Below, piece after piece: positions 33,404 through 42,053 of a DNA stretch of 64,000 nt. Each line of letters starts with the position of its first letter. Position 1 is the stretch's first letter. This stretch comes from a virus. Position numbers and translations under genes: made by a program. The notes beneath the pieces are model-generated. The model was not told where the DNA came from. It worked only from the letters and a program-made list of their open reading frames with translations, and searched no databases. The stretch is taken from the IMG/VR virus record IMGVR_UViG_3300006925_000013, positions 1 to 64,000 of that record; one strand, 5' to 3'.

Positions 33404-35416
33404 ATGTCTTATAAGACTAGTCAAATAGAACTCAATGTACCAAATAAAGTTTTAGGTGTTAATGTAACTAGCATTACTGGTAAAACTGTATGGCCACATG
33501 CTAACGGTTCAGCAGACAGATGGTACTCAGGTGGTAGTTCCCCAAAAAATTATCAATGGACTATTGTGTTTTCAGTTACATCTCAATCACATGGTTCTCA
33601 CTTAACAAGAAAAGACAGAGAGTTTAACGGACTTGATGTAGCAGTTGGCGACTGGGTAGCAGGAGCAACTGACGGTAAGTGTTTAAAAATTATTTCAGTT
33701 GACAGCAAAAGTGCTAGTTCAGTAACATGTGTTGTTGAAGACGTAGCACGTTACAATACATTTAAAAGTAATACAGGACTTGGTATATTCAATAGTGGTA
33801 GTGCTGTAGTGTTCACACTAAACGAAAGTGGACACCCAATGTTAGATCCACTTCCAACTGGTATTGTTAGTTCGGACTTTTACGCAAACGTAAACAGTAG
33901 ATTTCAATACTTAAATCCACAATTAAATTACTTATTAGAAAAGACAGCACACGGTTTTAGTGTAGGTGATGTTATAGCAGTCAGTGATACAGGAGATTTT
34001 GTTAAGGCAAATGCCGCTCTAGTAAGTAAGAGTTTTGGTGTTGTAGTAGAGAATGGCCCAGGACCTAACGCATTTATGGTGTCACCTAATAACAGAATTA
34101 TAGACTTTGTACCAGCAATACCAGGTTCAGCAGGAGATTTTATTTACGCAGATACAGATGGAGACTTAACTACATCTGATACAGGTAAAATAATGTTCTT
34201 AAAGATTGCTAATGCTGTAGAAACAAGCACAACTGGTTCAGCAATAAACCCAACAATACCAGATGGTACAGTTGTTAAATTTAATGGTGTAAGTCACACA
34301 TTTAATGGAGCAGGCTTTAGTAGTACATTATCAGAAACTGTAAGTCAAATAAATGGACTTAGTGGTACAAGTATAACAGCAGATACATCACCGGCACCAA
34401 CAACTGTGACTTCAAGTGCTAGTGGAACAGCATACGGACTAGTTGGCGGTTATACAACATTTAGTGCTATTTTTAATGGCGGTAGTGGTAATACAACAGT
34501 AAACTTTACTACTAATGCCGCAGGACAAAGTGCATACGGTATAGCAGTTGCTATTCCAGAAGACATGGCAACAGATATTAATGCCGCAAGTATTCCTAAT
34601 TTGACTGCTACATTTACTAGTAGTGCATTAACACTCACAGAAGCAAACGGTAATGCTATAAACATCTTTAATAATTCTAATGATACTAACGGTAATCCAT
34701 TTGTAGGTAGTAGTAATGTTTCTGGGTTACCTTCTTTTACATCAGCAAGTACAGGTAGTAAACTAAAACTTACTAGAACTGATGGTGGGCCAATTGATAT
34801 TTACGATAGCACAGGTAACTTTGAAAACAACGCAGGTATTTTCAGTGTACACAATGGAATGTTCCCATTAGCAATGAATGTAGAACAAGGTATTAGAAGT
34901 GCTAGTGTAACAGTAGTATCAGATATAAGTGCTAGAAATTCACTATCACCTACAACAGGTGACCAAGCATACGTTATAGATAACGGTGTTGGTGAGTGGG
35001 CATTATACTTATATGATGGTAGTAGTTGGACTAAGGTAAGTGACCAGGATAGTGCTAATACCGACGCACAGACGCTCACATACAACGTAACAGCACCAGT
35101 AGGAGGCTTTGGTAACAGTCAAAATTATGACTTAGGTAATGTATCGCCAGGTGGTAAAATACAAAGTGTTAGTGTCGAAGTACACACAGCATTCACAGGT
35201 GGTTCACAAGAAGCCACAATGGAAGTTGGTACCACAGTAGATACAGATTTCTTACATGGACAGGACGATAACGATCCTGGCTCAGCAGGCGGATACATAA
35301 CAAATCCAGAGTATGTATGGCCTTCTTCTAATACAGATGAATTAGAAGTAAACTTCAGAATCAATCATTACGGCGCAACAGCCGGTAATGCCACTGTTAA
35401 AGTCACATACGTTTAA
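33404..35416 (+). CDS. virion/fibre protein, 670 aa
   Basis: The protein begins MSYKTSQIELNVPNKVLGVNVTSITGKTVWPHANG and is rich in Ser/Thr/Gly beta structure throughout, with repeated NG and TSS motifs. The C-terminal part (about 560-670) carries VSVEVHTAFTGGSQEATMEVGT, similar to phage fibre tips. It lies four bases after the collagen-like gene with no separate promoter visible, so the two are co-expressed and may form one fibre. Confidence 0.7.
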   Translation: MSYKTSQIELNVPNKVLGVNVTSITGKTVWPHANGSADRWYSGGSSPKNYQWTIVFSVTSQSHGSHLTRKDREFNGLDVAVGDWVAGATDGKCLKIISVDSKSASSVTCVVEDVARYNTFKSNTGLGIFNSGSAVVFTLNESGHPMLDPLPTGIVSSDFYANVNSRFQYLNPQLNYLLEKTAHGFSVGDVIAVSDTGDFVKANAALVSKSFGVVVENGPGPNAFMVSPNNRIIDFVPAIPGSAGDFIYADTDGDLTTSDTGKIMFLKIANAVETSTTGSAINPTIPDGTVVKFNGVSHTFNGAGFSSTLSETVSQINGLSGTSITADTSPAPTTVTSSASGTAYGLVGGYTTFSAIFNGGSGNTTVNFTTNAAGQSAYGIAVAIPEDMATDINAASIPNLTATFTSSALTLTEANGNAINIFNNSNDTNGNPFVGSSNVSGLPSFTSASTGSKLKLTRTDGGPIDIYDSTGNFENNAGIFSVHNGMFPLAMNVEQGIRSASVTVVSDISARNSLSPTTGDQAYVIDNGVGEWALYLYDGSSWTKVSDQDSANTDAQTLTYNVTAPVGGFGNSQNYDLGNVSPGGKIQSVSVEVHTAFTGGSQEATMEVGTTVDTDFLHGQDDNDPGSAGGYITNPEYVWPSSNTDELEVNFRINHYGATAGNATVKVTYV

Positions 35417-35467
35417 AAAAAGCACAGAAATTTTAAGGTATTTAAAGGCCAGTTTTTCTGGTTCAAA

Positions 35468-35475
35468 GATAAATA
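35468..35475 (+). promoter_or_regulatory. late promoter GATAAATA with a ~90-base leader
   Basis: Predicted initiation is near 35481. The leader (35481-35571) can form ACATT/AATGT (35499-35518, around TTCCGGAA) and GGAGTT/AACTCC (35531-35557) hairpins just before the AAGGAGA ribosome-binding site. Confidence 0.6.
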
Positions 35476-35571
35476 GTAGTACACAATACATCAACACACA
35501 TTATTCCGGAACAATGTAAAAATTGAAAGAGGGAGTTGAATACCCTCAAAAACTCCAAGGAGAAAATCAAA

Positions 35572-37320
35572 ATGGCAGATGTAAAGAATTTTGGTCTAAA
35601 AGGTATATCCAACGATGTACAACTTGGCAAAGGTGGTGGACGATTTAAGTGGGTAAGTGCTAATGATAGATACGAATTCACAGGGTCAGATGGTTCAACA
35701 CTTAAGGCTATTAGAGCCGCCAACGTTGACGTTCAAGGATCATTACTTTCAGACGATATAACATCAAGTAGTGTTACTGTTAACGGTGACGCAGTCATTA
35801 CAGGTGACTTAACGGTTAATGGTGCAACCACAACTGTTAGTTCAACTAATACAACAATCAGTGATGCCTTACTAGAATTAGGAACAGGCACAACTGGTAC
35901 ACCTTCAAACGACGTCGGTCTTGTTATCGAAAGAGGCGACAGCGACAACGTATTTTTAGGTTGGGACGAATCAGCAGATAAAGTAGTATTTGGAACAGGA
36001 TCTTTCACAGGTTCTTCAACAGGTGCTTTAACTTATACTGCGGCTGACATGCAGGCGGCTGGAATCACAGGTTCTAGTTTTACTGGTGCCAGTGGTGCGT
36101 CAATCACAGCATTCCTAGATGAAGATAATATGTCTTCAGATAGTGCTACTGCTGTACCAACTCAACAAAGTGTGAAGGCTTATGTTGATGGCGAAGTTAC
36201 TACTTTAAACAGTACTATTACAACAGCAAACAGTAACATGCTCACGTATGTAAATACTGCTAACACTGAAATGAAAGCATACGTCGATGGCTTAGACAGA
36301 GACGATGACTTAGCATTTACTGGTGACGACGGTACAGGAAGAACTCTAGACTTAGATACTGGTACATTAACTATCGCAGGTGGAACTGGAATAACTTCAG
36401 CCTCCGGCGCAAGTAGTGTAACATTAGGTTTAGATAATACAGCCGTTACAGCAGGTGATTACGGTGATGCTTCTAATGTAGCAACTTTTACAGTTGATGC
36501 ACAAGGTCGTATAACAGCGGCGGCAGAAGTATCAATTGCAACATCATTGACTATCCAGTCAGATGATGCGGCTGATAACGTAGTTGCATTAGCAAGTGAC
36601 AAGTTAAAACTATTAGGTGGAAGAAACATTACTTCAAGTAACACAAATGATGACGTTACTTTTGCAATGGATCAAACATTATCAGATATGACAGCAGGTA
36701 CATTTAGTGGATCACTACAAGGTGGTACATTAACAGACGGAACTGCTTCTATTAATTCTGGTAGTGCTACTGGACTAGTAAACGTAACTGCTTCAGGAAT
36801 TGTATCTTTTGGTACATTAACTGACAGTGGTGAAAGTATTGCAGTAACTAAGTTCGTTGATGAAGCAGACGGAATTAGTAGTAACGATAACGATACTACT
36901 TTACCAACATCAGCGGCAGTTAAAGACTATGTTGATAACAACGGTGGTGACGGTCTTACATTAAGAGCAAGTTTCACAGCAAACAGCAGTGACTCTTCTT
37001 TTGATATAGGTACTGTACCTAACGTATCAGGAAGAACATATTACGCAAGTAGAGTGATTCTTAATGTTACAACATTGATAGCAGGTGGTTCAGTTGACGG
37101 TATGTTAGTTAAAGATAACGCAGGTGCAGGTAATGTACTAGCGGCTCATACAACTAACGACGTTGCAGTTGGAACTTATGTTATTGACTTACCTTTTGCA
37201 AGTTCGCTAACTAAAAATGCGGCAGTACAACTTGAGTTCGTTCAAAGTGACGGATCAACAAGTGCTACACCTACAGCAGGTGTTGTAACAGGTGTTGTTG
37301 AATACAAGTATGTTGTTTAA
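35572..37320 (+). CDS. virion structural/fibre protein, 582 aa
   Basis: The ATG at 35572 follows AAGGAGAAAATCAAA; an in-frame TTG at 35536 is rejected because of that site. The protein begins MADVKNFGLKGISNDVQLGKGG and contains a module TGDLTVNGATTTVSSTNTTI followed by DNVFLGWDESADKVVFG. This module recurs in the protein at 40224, so the two share a domain. It also has repeated TQQSVKAYVDGE and TSAAVKDYVDNN units. The unit ends at a strong terminator. A baseplate-wedge or fibre role is likely. Confidence 0.7.
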   Translation: MADVKNFGLKGISNDVQLGKGGGRFKWVSANDRYEFTGSDGSTLKAIRAANVDVQGSLLSDDITSSSVTVNGDAVITGDLTVNGATTTVSSTNTTISDALLELGTGTTGTPSNDVGLVIERGDSDNVFLGWDESADKVVFGTGSFTGSSTGALTYTAADMQAAGITGSSFTGASGASITAFLDEDNMSSDSATAVPTQQSVKAYVDGEVTTLNSTITTANSNMLTYVNTANTEMKAYVDGLDRDDDLAFTGDDGTGRTLDLDTGTLTIAGGTGITSASGASSVTLGLDNTAVTAGDYGDASNVATFTVDAQGRITAAAEVSIATSLTIQSDDAADNVVALASDKLKLLGGRNITSSNTNDDVTFAMDQTLSDMTAGTFSGSLQGGTLTDGTASINSGSATGLVNVTASGIVSFGTLTDSGESIAVTKFVDEADGISSNDNDTTLPTSAAVKDYVDNNGGDGLTLRASFTANSSDSSFDIGTVPNVSGRTYYASRVILNVTTLIAGGSVDGMLVKDNAGAGNVLAAHTTNDVAVGTYVIDLPFASSLTKNAAVQLEFVQSDGSTSATPTAGVVTGVVEYKYVV

Positions 37321-37354
37321 TCGTTTAGTTTAGACTAATCAAAATAAACATTGG

Positions 37355-37380
37355 AAAAGCGGCTTCGGTCGCTTTTCTTT
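37355..37380 (+). terminator. intrinsic terminator with UUCG loop
   Basis: AAAAGCG and CGCTTTT flank a GCTTCGGT loop region containing TTCG, followed by CTTT. It separates the late fibre unit from the early-type promoter at 37385. Confidence 0.85.
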
Positions 37381-37384
37381 TGAC

Positions 37385-37413
37385 TTGACACAGAGGATAA
37401 AAGAATGTATAAT
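37385..37413 (+). promoter_or_regulatory. sigma70-like promoter (leaderless spacing)
   Basis: TTGACA (37385-37390) and TATAAT (37408-37413) are separated by 17 bp. Seven bases after the last T is the A of the ATG at 37420. Confidence 0.85.
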
Positions 37414-37419
37414 ACATGT

Positions 37420-38016
37420 ATGAAAAATAAAGTTATATTAACAGACTGCGACGGTGTGGTATTAGATTGGGAGTTTGCATTCCATAATTGGATGGAACAC
37501 AGAGGACACTTCCCAGTAGAAAATCACAGATTACATTACAGCATTAGAGAAAAGTTTGATCTTAGAAACGACTCTACTGGTGATCAAGTAATTAAAAATT
37601 TTAATGAAAGTGCGGCAATTGGATTTTTGCCTCCACTTAGAGATGCTCAATACTTTGTTAAAAAGTTACATGAGCAACATCAATATCAATTTGTAGCAAT
37701 TACAAGTTTGAGTTTAGACCCTTATGCACAAGAACTTAGAACTAAGAACTTGAATAAACTGTTTGGTGACGACTGTTTTAAAGAAGTTATTTGTTTAGAT
37801 ACAGGTGCAGACAAGGATGAAATATTACTAGAGTTTGGTAAAAAATATCCTGGAGCATACTGGATTGAAGACAAGCCACAGAATGTTGATTGGGGCATAG
37901 ATGCTGGTCTAAAAGGTATCTTAGTTGAACATGGACACAATATGCATTACAAAGGTGATGCAAGTGTATGTAAAAACTGGGAAGAAATATACAATTTAAT
38001 TGTAAAAACCGGTTGA
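37420..38016 (+). CDS. HAD-like phosphatase / nucleotidase
   Basis: LTDCDGVVLDW (residues 7-17) supplies the HAD nucleophile Asp and acid Asp. AITSLS is motif II and IEDKPQNVDWG is the motif IV acidic cluster. At 198 residues it resembles 5'(3')-nucleotidases or small HAD phosphatases that remove phosphate from nucleotides or metabolites. I chose the ATG at 37420; an in-frame ATG at 37405 lies inside the -10 element. Substrate unknown. Confidence 0.7.
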   Translation: MKNKVILTDCDGVVLDWEFAFHNWMEHRGHFPVENHRLHYSIREKFDLRNDSTGDQVIKNFNESAAIGFLPPLRDAQYFVKKLHEQHQYQFVAITSLSLDPYAQELRTKNLNKLFGDDCFKEVICLDTGADKDEILLEFGKKYPGAYWIEDKPQNVDWGIDAGLKGILVEHGHNMHYKGDASVCKNWEEIYNLIVKTG

Positions 38017-38041
38017 CCTCGACCCTAGAATTTGCTATAAT
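38013..38041 (+). promoter_or_regulatory. sigma70-like promoter, GGTTGACC family
   Basis: TTGACC (38013-38018) and TATAAT (38036-38041) with a 17-bp spacer, followed by ATATACATAAT. Near-identical promoters occur at 62559 and 63284. Initiation near 38048. Confidence 0.85.
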
Positions 38042-38081
38042 ATATACATAATTTAGCAAAAACAGACGGTAGGAGGTCTTT

Positions 38082-38456
38082 ATGCAAAACTTAAATACAA
38101 CAAATCAAAGCAAAGATAAAATTACAGCACCACTAGGTTACTGGATTAGTTCGCTTACTTTGATTGACAAGGCATTGCCTAGTTACAATATCCAACTTAC
38201 TGGATTAGAAAGCATGTGGTACAATCACGAAGAAAACATTGATCACCCAGAAGGTAGCGAATATCCAACTGGTGTCAATACTGCTCACAGAAATGTGATG
38301 GTGAAAAGAGTATGTGATAGTGTTTATGCTAGAACAGGTATCAACCCTGCAGATTATTCAAATGTTATTCATGCAAGTACATCACCTGGTAGAAACAAAG
38401 ATGGCAGTTTCAGAGATGATGTTGTTGAAGGTAGATATGTTTTGAGGAATGTGTAA
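38082..38456 (+). CDS. hypothetical protein, 124 aa
   Basis: A soluble protein (MQNLNTTNQSKDKITAPLGYWISSLTLIDKALPSYNIQLTGLESMWYNHEENIDHPEG) with aromatic and His residues in the middle. It follows an AGGAGGT site and leads a three-gene early unit. No family recognised. Confidence 0.65.
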   Translation: MQNLNTTNQSKDKITAPLGYWISSLTLIDKALPSYNIQLTGLESMWYNHEENIDHPEGSEYPTGVNTAHRNVMVKRVCDSVYARTGINPADYSNVIHASTSPGRNKDGSFRDDVVEGRYVLRNV

Positions 38457-38713
38457 TGGAACTTTTAGAAATTAAACAAGCAATTAAAAACGGTAACTTT
38501 AGTTTGTCAGAACTTAACGAACTAAGTGCATTTACCAATTCTGTTAAAACACTTAATGCTAAAGCAAGTCTAAGTGTCGGCGACAATGTATTTGTTGTTC
38601 AAAAAACAAAACGCACACCTGGTGTTATTACCAAAGTGAATGTTAAGAAGGCTATTGTAGATATGCGAGGCCGTTCATATAGTGTTCCACTTTCAATGAT
38701 AGAGGCCGCTTAA
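38456..38713 (+). CDS. small protein with KOW/SH3-like half, 85 aa
   Basis: The C-terminal half SVGDNVFVVQKTKRTPGVITKVNVKKAIVDMRGRSYSVPLSMI reads as a small beta-barrel of the KOW or SH3 type, often RNA- or protein-binding. The N-terminal half is helical. It shares single-base junctions with both neighbours. Confidence 0.6.
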   Translation: MELLEIKQAIKNGNFSLSELNELSAFTNSVKTLNAKASLSVGDNVFVVQKTKRTPGVITKVNVKKAIVDMRGRSYSVPLSMIEAA

Positions 38714-39462
38714 TGAATATTAAGAAAGCAAGAACAGGTAAATGGTTTGAGGATCAGTATAGTCTTACTGATCTTCTTTCATTGTCAGTAGCAGTAAACA
38801 GAGTAAATGGTGGTTACATCAAAAAGGATGCCAACATCGAAGAAGATGAAAACGGTTATCAAAAGAAATTGCCTAACCTGTTTATTATCAATAACCACTT
38901 AGGTATTGAAAAATTCAAAACATCTCGTATTGATAAAACACTAGATACCTATTACAATGATATCTCAGTTGTTGAAAGCGATAGCGAAAATGTTGAGCAT
39001 ATGATTAAATATTTCAAAGGCCTAAGTCTAAAAGCAATCAAACGTGACATCAGTGACTTTGAAAAATCGATCCTAGGACTTATTAATAAGGAATTTGTTC
39101 AATACAAGGACATTGGTATTATTGCAAGTTTGCCTAGTGTATATGAAAACGGACAAAAGCAACGTGCATTTAACAAAATGGAAAAAGAACTTGCACAACA
39201 AAGTCAGCATGTTGGAAGACTACATGAACGTGAAACATTTAATGTTGAAATACTTCACAAGAAATTTATTTGGAGAAGTAACAGTTATTTGTATGTTGCC
39301 AAAGAAGGCAACTCCAATATTGTAAAATTCTTTTCACAAAAGTCTAATGCTGACGTAGGTGATAGCATTACTATTACTGCATTTGTCAAAGATCATACAA
39401 GTGGCAAAATGTCACGTGGTGCTGAAACTTACTTGAACAGAGTTAAGTTTTCTGAAGAGTAG
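38713..39462 (+). CDS. conserved phage protein, 249 aa
   Basis: A basic protein with a helical first part (about 1-140, Lys/Asp rich) and a beta-looking end containing HKKFIWRSNSYLYVAKEG and ITITAFVKDHTSG. It is expressed from an early-type promoter with two small genes and is converged upon by a reverse-strand gene overlapping 20 bases. A nucleic-acid role is possible from composition only. Confidence 0.6.
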   Translation: MNIKKARTGKWFEDQYSLTDLLSLSVAVNRVNGGYIKKDANIEEDENGYQKKLPNLFIINNHLGIEKFKTSRIDKTLDTYYNDISVVESDSENVEHMIKYFKGLSLKAIKRDISDFEKSILGLINKEFVQYKDIGIIASLPSVYENGQKQRAFNKMEKELAQQSQHVGRLHERETFNVEILHKKFIWRSNSYLYVAKEGNSNIVKFFSQKSNADVGDSITITAFVKDHTSGKMSRGAETYLNRVKFSEE

Positions 39463-40111
39463 CAATTAAATAAACCATAACCCTTTGCATAGTGTCCGGT
39501 TCTACAGTAAGGTCCGGGCAACTATGCCAACCTTTACTGCTTCTTGGTAATATGTATGCCCTATTAGGAACATAAGGCATTTGGTGTCCCATTCGTACTA
39601 ATTTACTATCTTCGCCAAATGTAGGATCTAGTCCTTCGTCTATGGCTTGATCATAAGCACAATCAACCTCCCAAAACATAGTACCTGTGTGTGCAAATTC
39701 ATCTGTATCTGCTAATGAATGCTGAACTGTATAATAGTAAGAAGGGTGATCTACGTGAACATCATGTACTGAATTTTTGTTTGTGTCCATCCACATAAAC
39801 GGTTGATTGATGTTTACATTACTTGACATATTCATTACATTACCTATTGCATCTAAAACCTCTTGGTTTCTATACACATATTCTGTGGCTATTTGCAATG
39901 CTTCTTGTGGGTCGTCTGGACCTATATGATACCCATGTCTACCTGGTAGTTCCTCGTTTTGCCATTGATTCCATGGTATACAATTTTGTACCTGTGCGTA
40001 CAAATCAGGGTGCATAAAATTTTCTACATCCATAACGTGTAGTTTATCTGTTTCAATTGGTGCTGTATCTAATATTCTATCTACAGTCCATTTAGTGTAT
40101 TCTGTACTCAT
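39443..40111 (-). CDS. 2OG-Fe(II) oxygenase-like protein, reverse strand, leaderless
   Basis: The 222-residue protein holds VHVDHPSYYYTVQHSL with H119 and D121 as HxD ligands, distal His in KGWHSC (H196) and R210 in MQRVMVYL, the layout of 2OG-dependent dioxygenases. The reverse-strand TATAAATA ends six bases before the ATG, so the mRNA should be leaderless. The 3' end overlaps a forward gene by 20 bases. It is the third 2OG-type enzyme in the window; substrate unknown. Confidence 0.7.
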   Translation of the reverse strand: MSTEYTKWTVDRILDTAPIETDKLHVMDVENFMHPDLYAQVQNCIPWNQWQNEELPGRHGYHIGPDDPQEALQIATEYVYRNQEVLDAIGNVMNMSSNVNINQPFMWMDTNKNSVHDVHVDHPSYYYTVQHSLADTDEFAHTGTMFWEVDCAYDQAIDEGLDPTFGEDSKLVRMGHQMPYVPNRAYILPRSSKGWHSCPDLTVEPDTMQRVMVYLIATLQKT

Positions 40112-40116
40112 ACATA

Positions 40117-40124
40117 TATTTATA
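40117..40124 (-). promoter_or_regulatory. late promoter TATAAATA, reverse strand (leaderless)
   Basis: A perfect late consensus on the reverse strand, read 40124 to 40117, with five bases (TATGT) before the ATG at 40111. Confidence 0.75.
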
Positions 40125-40129
40125 AAAAA

Positions 40130-40137
40130 GATAAATA
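40130..40137 (+). promoter_or_regulatory. late promoter GATAAATA, forward, paired with a reverse late promoter
   Basis: It lies five bases from the reverse-strand late promoter. Predicted initiation near 40143 starts directly at the first of three hairpins. Confidence 0.65.
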
Positions 40138-40142
40138 TAGTT

Positions 40143-40223
40143 AAGTCCTAATAGGATTTGACTACATGTTTACATGTAGACTAGCAGTATGCTAGACAAG
40201 TACATATTGGAGAGACGTAACTA
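40143..40223 (+). ncRNA. leader with three tandem hairpins
   Basis: From the predicted start point the leader folds into AAGTCC/GGATTT (40143-40159, one G-U), CTACATG-TTTA-CATGTAG (40162-40179) and CTAGCA-GTA-TGCTAG (40181-40195), separated by two or one bases. An unpaired stretch with TTGGAGAG follows before the ATG at 40224. It probably affects mRNA stability or translation. Confidence 0.55.
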
Positions 40224-41336
40224 ATGGCAATCATAATGAACGCCAAAGGTACCTCGCAAAGTAGTTTTAGAATTGGAAAACGCGGTTCTAGAATTTACGG
40301 GACATCTGACGCACCTAGTGACGTTAGTAATATCTCGACAGGTGATCTTTGGTTCGATTCAAGCAATACACTATTAAAAATTGCAACTGTATCAGGTGGT
40401 TCTGTAACATGGAATAAACTGACGGTAGGCGATGCTGACACATTAGATAGCATTAATAGTACAAGTTTTGCTAGAATTGATACAGACAATACCTTTGCAA
40501 ATGATATTACTATAACAGGTAATCTTACTGTAAACGGTACACAGTCTATCATTAATACAGAAACTCTCAATATTGCTGACAATGAAATAGTTTTAAACAG
40601 CGACCTTCCATCAAACCAACCCGCAACTGCTAACGCAGGAATATTAGTAAACAGAGGTAACGAAAGTAATGTTTATATTCGCTGGGACGAAGAAGAAGGC
40701 GAATGGACCGTAAATGGTCAAACGTTTAGTGCTGGTGCTTTTGTTGGTAACCTAAGTGGTAATGTAACAGGAAGTATAGCACCCAATGGAGCACCTAACG
40801 TTGTAAGAGCAAATACACTTATTGTAAACGGCACTTACACTATGCCAACAGCAGATGGTAGTGCTAATCAAGTATTAACTACAGATGGTAGTGGTACAGT
40901 AAGTTTTGCTAATGTAGATGCTACACCAGGCGGCAGTAACACGCAAATTCAATATAACGATGAAGGTACATTCAATGGTTCATCAGCATTTACATATGAT
41001 GAGTCAGAAGCAAAACTATCAGTAGGTGGTTCTGTTTCATCAATATTATTTGAAACTGTAAGCGATTACGGTGCAATTACAGCCTCAGTAACAGACAGTT
41101 TAGACTATGGTAATTTAACAGATTCAGTAGTTGCCCTAGTCAACAGTGACTATGGCGTTGTTGAAACAAGTGGAGGACCAGTTGAGTTTCCACGATATGC
41201 AGTATTATCAGTACCTGATGCATCTGCATACATTGGGCATATGATATATGTAACCAATGAAACAGGAGGTCCAGTAATGGCATTTAGCGATGGCACTAAC
41301 TGGAGAAGAGTAACAGACAGAGCAGTCATAAGTTAG
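40224..41336 (+). CDS. virion structural/fibre protein, 370 aa
   Basis: The protein begins MAIIMNAKGTSQSSFRIGKRGSR and contains ITITGNLTVNGTQSIINTETLNI...ESNVYIRWDEEEGEWTVNGQTF, paralogous to the module in the 35572 protein. The C-terminal part has FPRYAVLSVPDASAYIGHMIYVTNETGGPVMAFSDGTNWRRV, a pattern seen at fibre or baseplate C-termini. It has its own late promoter and structured leader. Confidence 0.7.
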   Translation: MAIIMNAKGTSQSSFRIGKRGSRIYGTSDAPSDVSNISTGDLWFDSSNTLLKIATVSGGSVTWNKLTVGDADTLDSINSTSFARIDTDNTFANDITITGNLTVNGTQSIINTETLNIADNEIVLNSDLPSNQPATANAGILVNRGNESNVYIRWDEEEGEWTVNGQTFSAGAFVGNLSGNVTGSIAPNGAPNVVRANTLIVNGTYTMPTADGSANQVLTTDGSGTVSFANVDATPGGSNTQIQYNDEGTFNGSSAFTYDESEAKLSVGGSVSSILFETVSDYGAITASVTDSLDYGNLTDSVVALVNSDYGVVETSGGPVEFPRYAVLSVPDASAYIGHMIYVTNETGGPVMAFSDGTNWRRVTDRAVIS

Positions 41337-41348
41337 TAGGAGAACATA

Positions 41349-41675
41349 ATGGCAGAAGAAACAACAACAGCAGTACACCATCCGGCTGATACAAATGGAG
41401 ATGGGAAAGTTTCAAAAGCAGAAGAGCAAATGTACTTAGAGTTCAAAAGAAAAGAACTTGAAGATCTAGATGCAATGAGAGATGCTCAACGTAGCATGGC
41501 TTGGTTTGCACTAAGTGGTATGTTACTGTATCCTTTTGCAGTAGTAATAGCAGTATTGGCTGGCTTAAATCAAGCAAGTGAAATACTAGGTGACATGGCC
41601 GCTACATACTTTGTAGCAGTTGCCGGTATCGTTGCCGCCTTCTTTGGTGCTCAAGCATTTAGTAAAGGTAAGTAA
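41349..41675 (+). CDS. EF-hand-containing membrane protein, 108 aa
   Basis: An EF-hand loop DTNGDGKVSKAE (about residues 13-24) has Ca-coordinating Asp/Asn/Asp at the expected spacing. An amphipathic helix follows, and then two membrane segments (WFALSGMLLYPFAVVIAVLAG and YFVAVAGIVAAFFGAQAF). A calcium-binding soluble part attached to a two-helix hairpin is unusual. A holin-like function is conceivable because the lysozyme lacks a signal peptide and no other holin is recognised, but this is inference. Confidence 0.65.
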   Translation: MAEETTTAVHHPADTNGDGKVSKAEEQMYLEFKRKELEDLDAMRDAQRSMAWFALSGMLLYPFAVVIAVLAGLNQASEILGDMAATYFVAVAGIVAAFFGAQAFSKGK

Positions 41676-41680
41676 TTACT

Positions 41681-41986
41681 ATGGTAGATAAGGTAAGAAA
41701 ACATTTTGTAAGGATTGTAGTTGAAAAGGAAATATCACGTGATGATATTGTTGACTTTTTTGACATAGTTCAAAGTGTTGTTCCTACCAAAGTATTTTCA
41801 TCATTTGATGGTAGTGGCAATAAAGTTAAAGCAGAAGTAGTCCATTACGAATCAGATGATGTACAAGTGTACGAAGTATTAACTGAAGAAGATATTAGTG
41901 CTGAGGAAGGCACTAAAATTGCAGATATACTTGCAGAAGAATTAGATGTGGTCGATTGGGACTTTGAGGCCAGTACTGAATATTAG
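41681..41986 (+). CDS. hypothetical protein, 101 aa
   Basis: An acidic alpha/beta protein (MVDKVRKHFVRIVVEKEISRDDIVDFFDIVQSVVP) ending in a very acidic tail. It follows the EF-hand gene by five bases and probably shares its transcript. No family recognised. The next promoter starts just after its stop. Confidence 0.6.
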   Translation: MVDKVRKHFVRIVVEKEISRDDIVDFFDIVQSVVPTKVFSSFDGSGNKVKAEVVHYESDDVQVYEVLTEEDISAEEGTKIADILAEELDVVDWDFEASTEY

Positions 41987-41989
41987 TAC

Positions 41990-42018
41990 TTGACCACAAT
42001 CTACTTTTTTAGTATAAT
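41990..42018 (+). promoter_or_regulatory. sigma70-like promoter
   Basis: TTGACC (41990-41995) and TATAAT (42013-42018) with a 17-bp spacer. Initiation near 42025 gives a 29-base leader to the ATG at 42054. Confidence 0.8.
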
Positions 42019-42053
42019 ACTTAGATAATTAATTACATACACACAGGATTATT

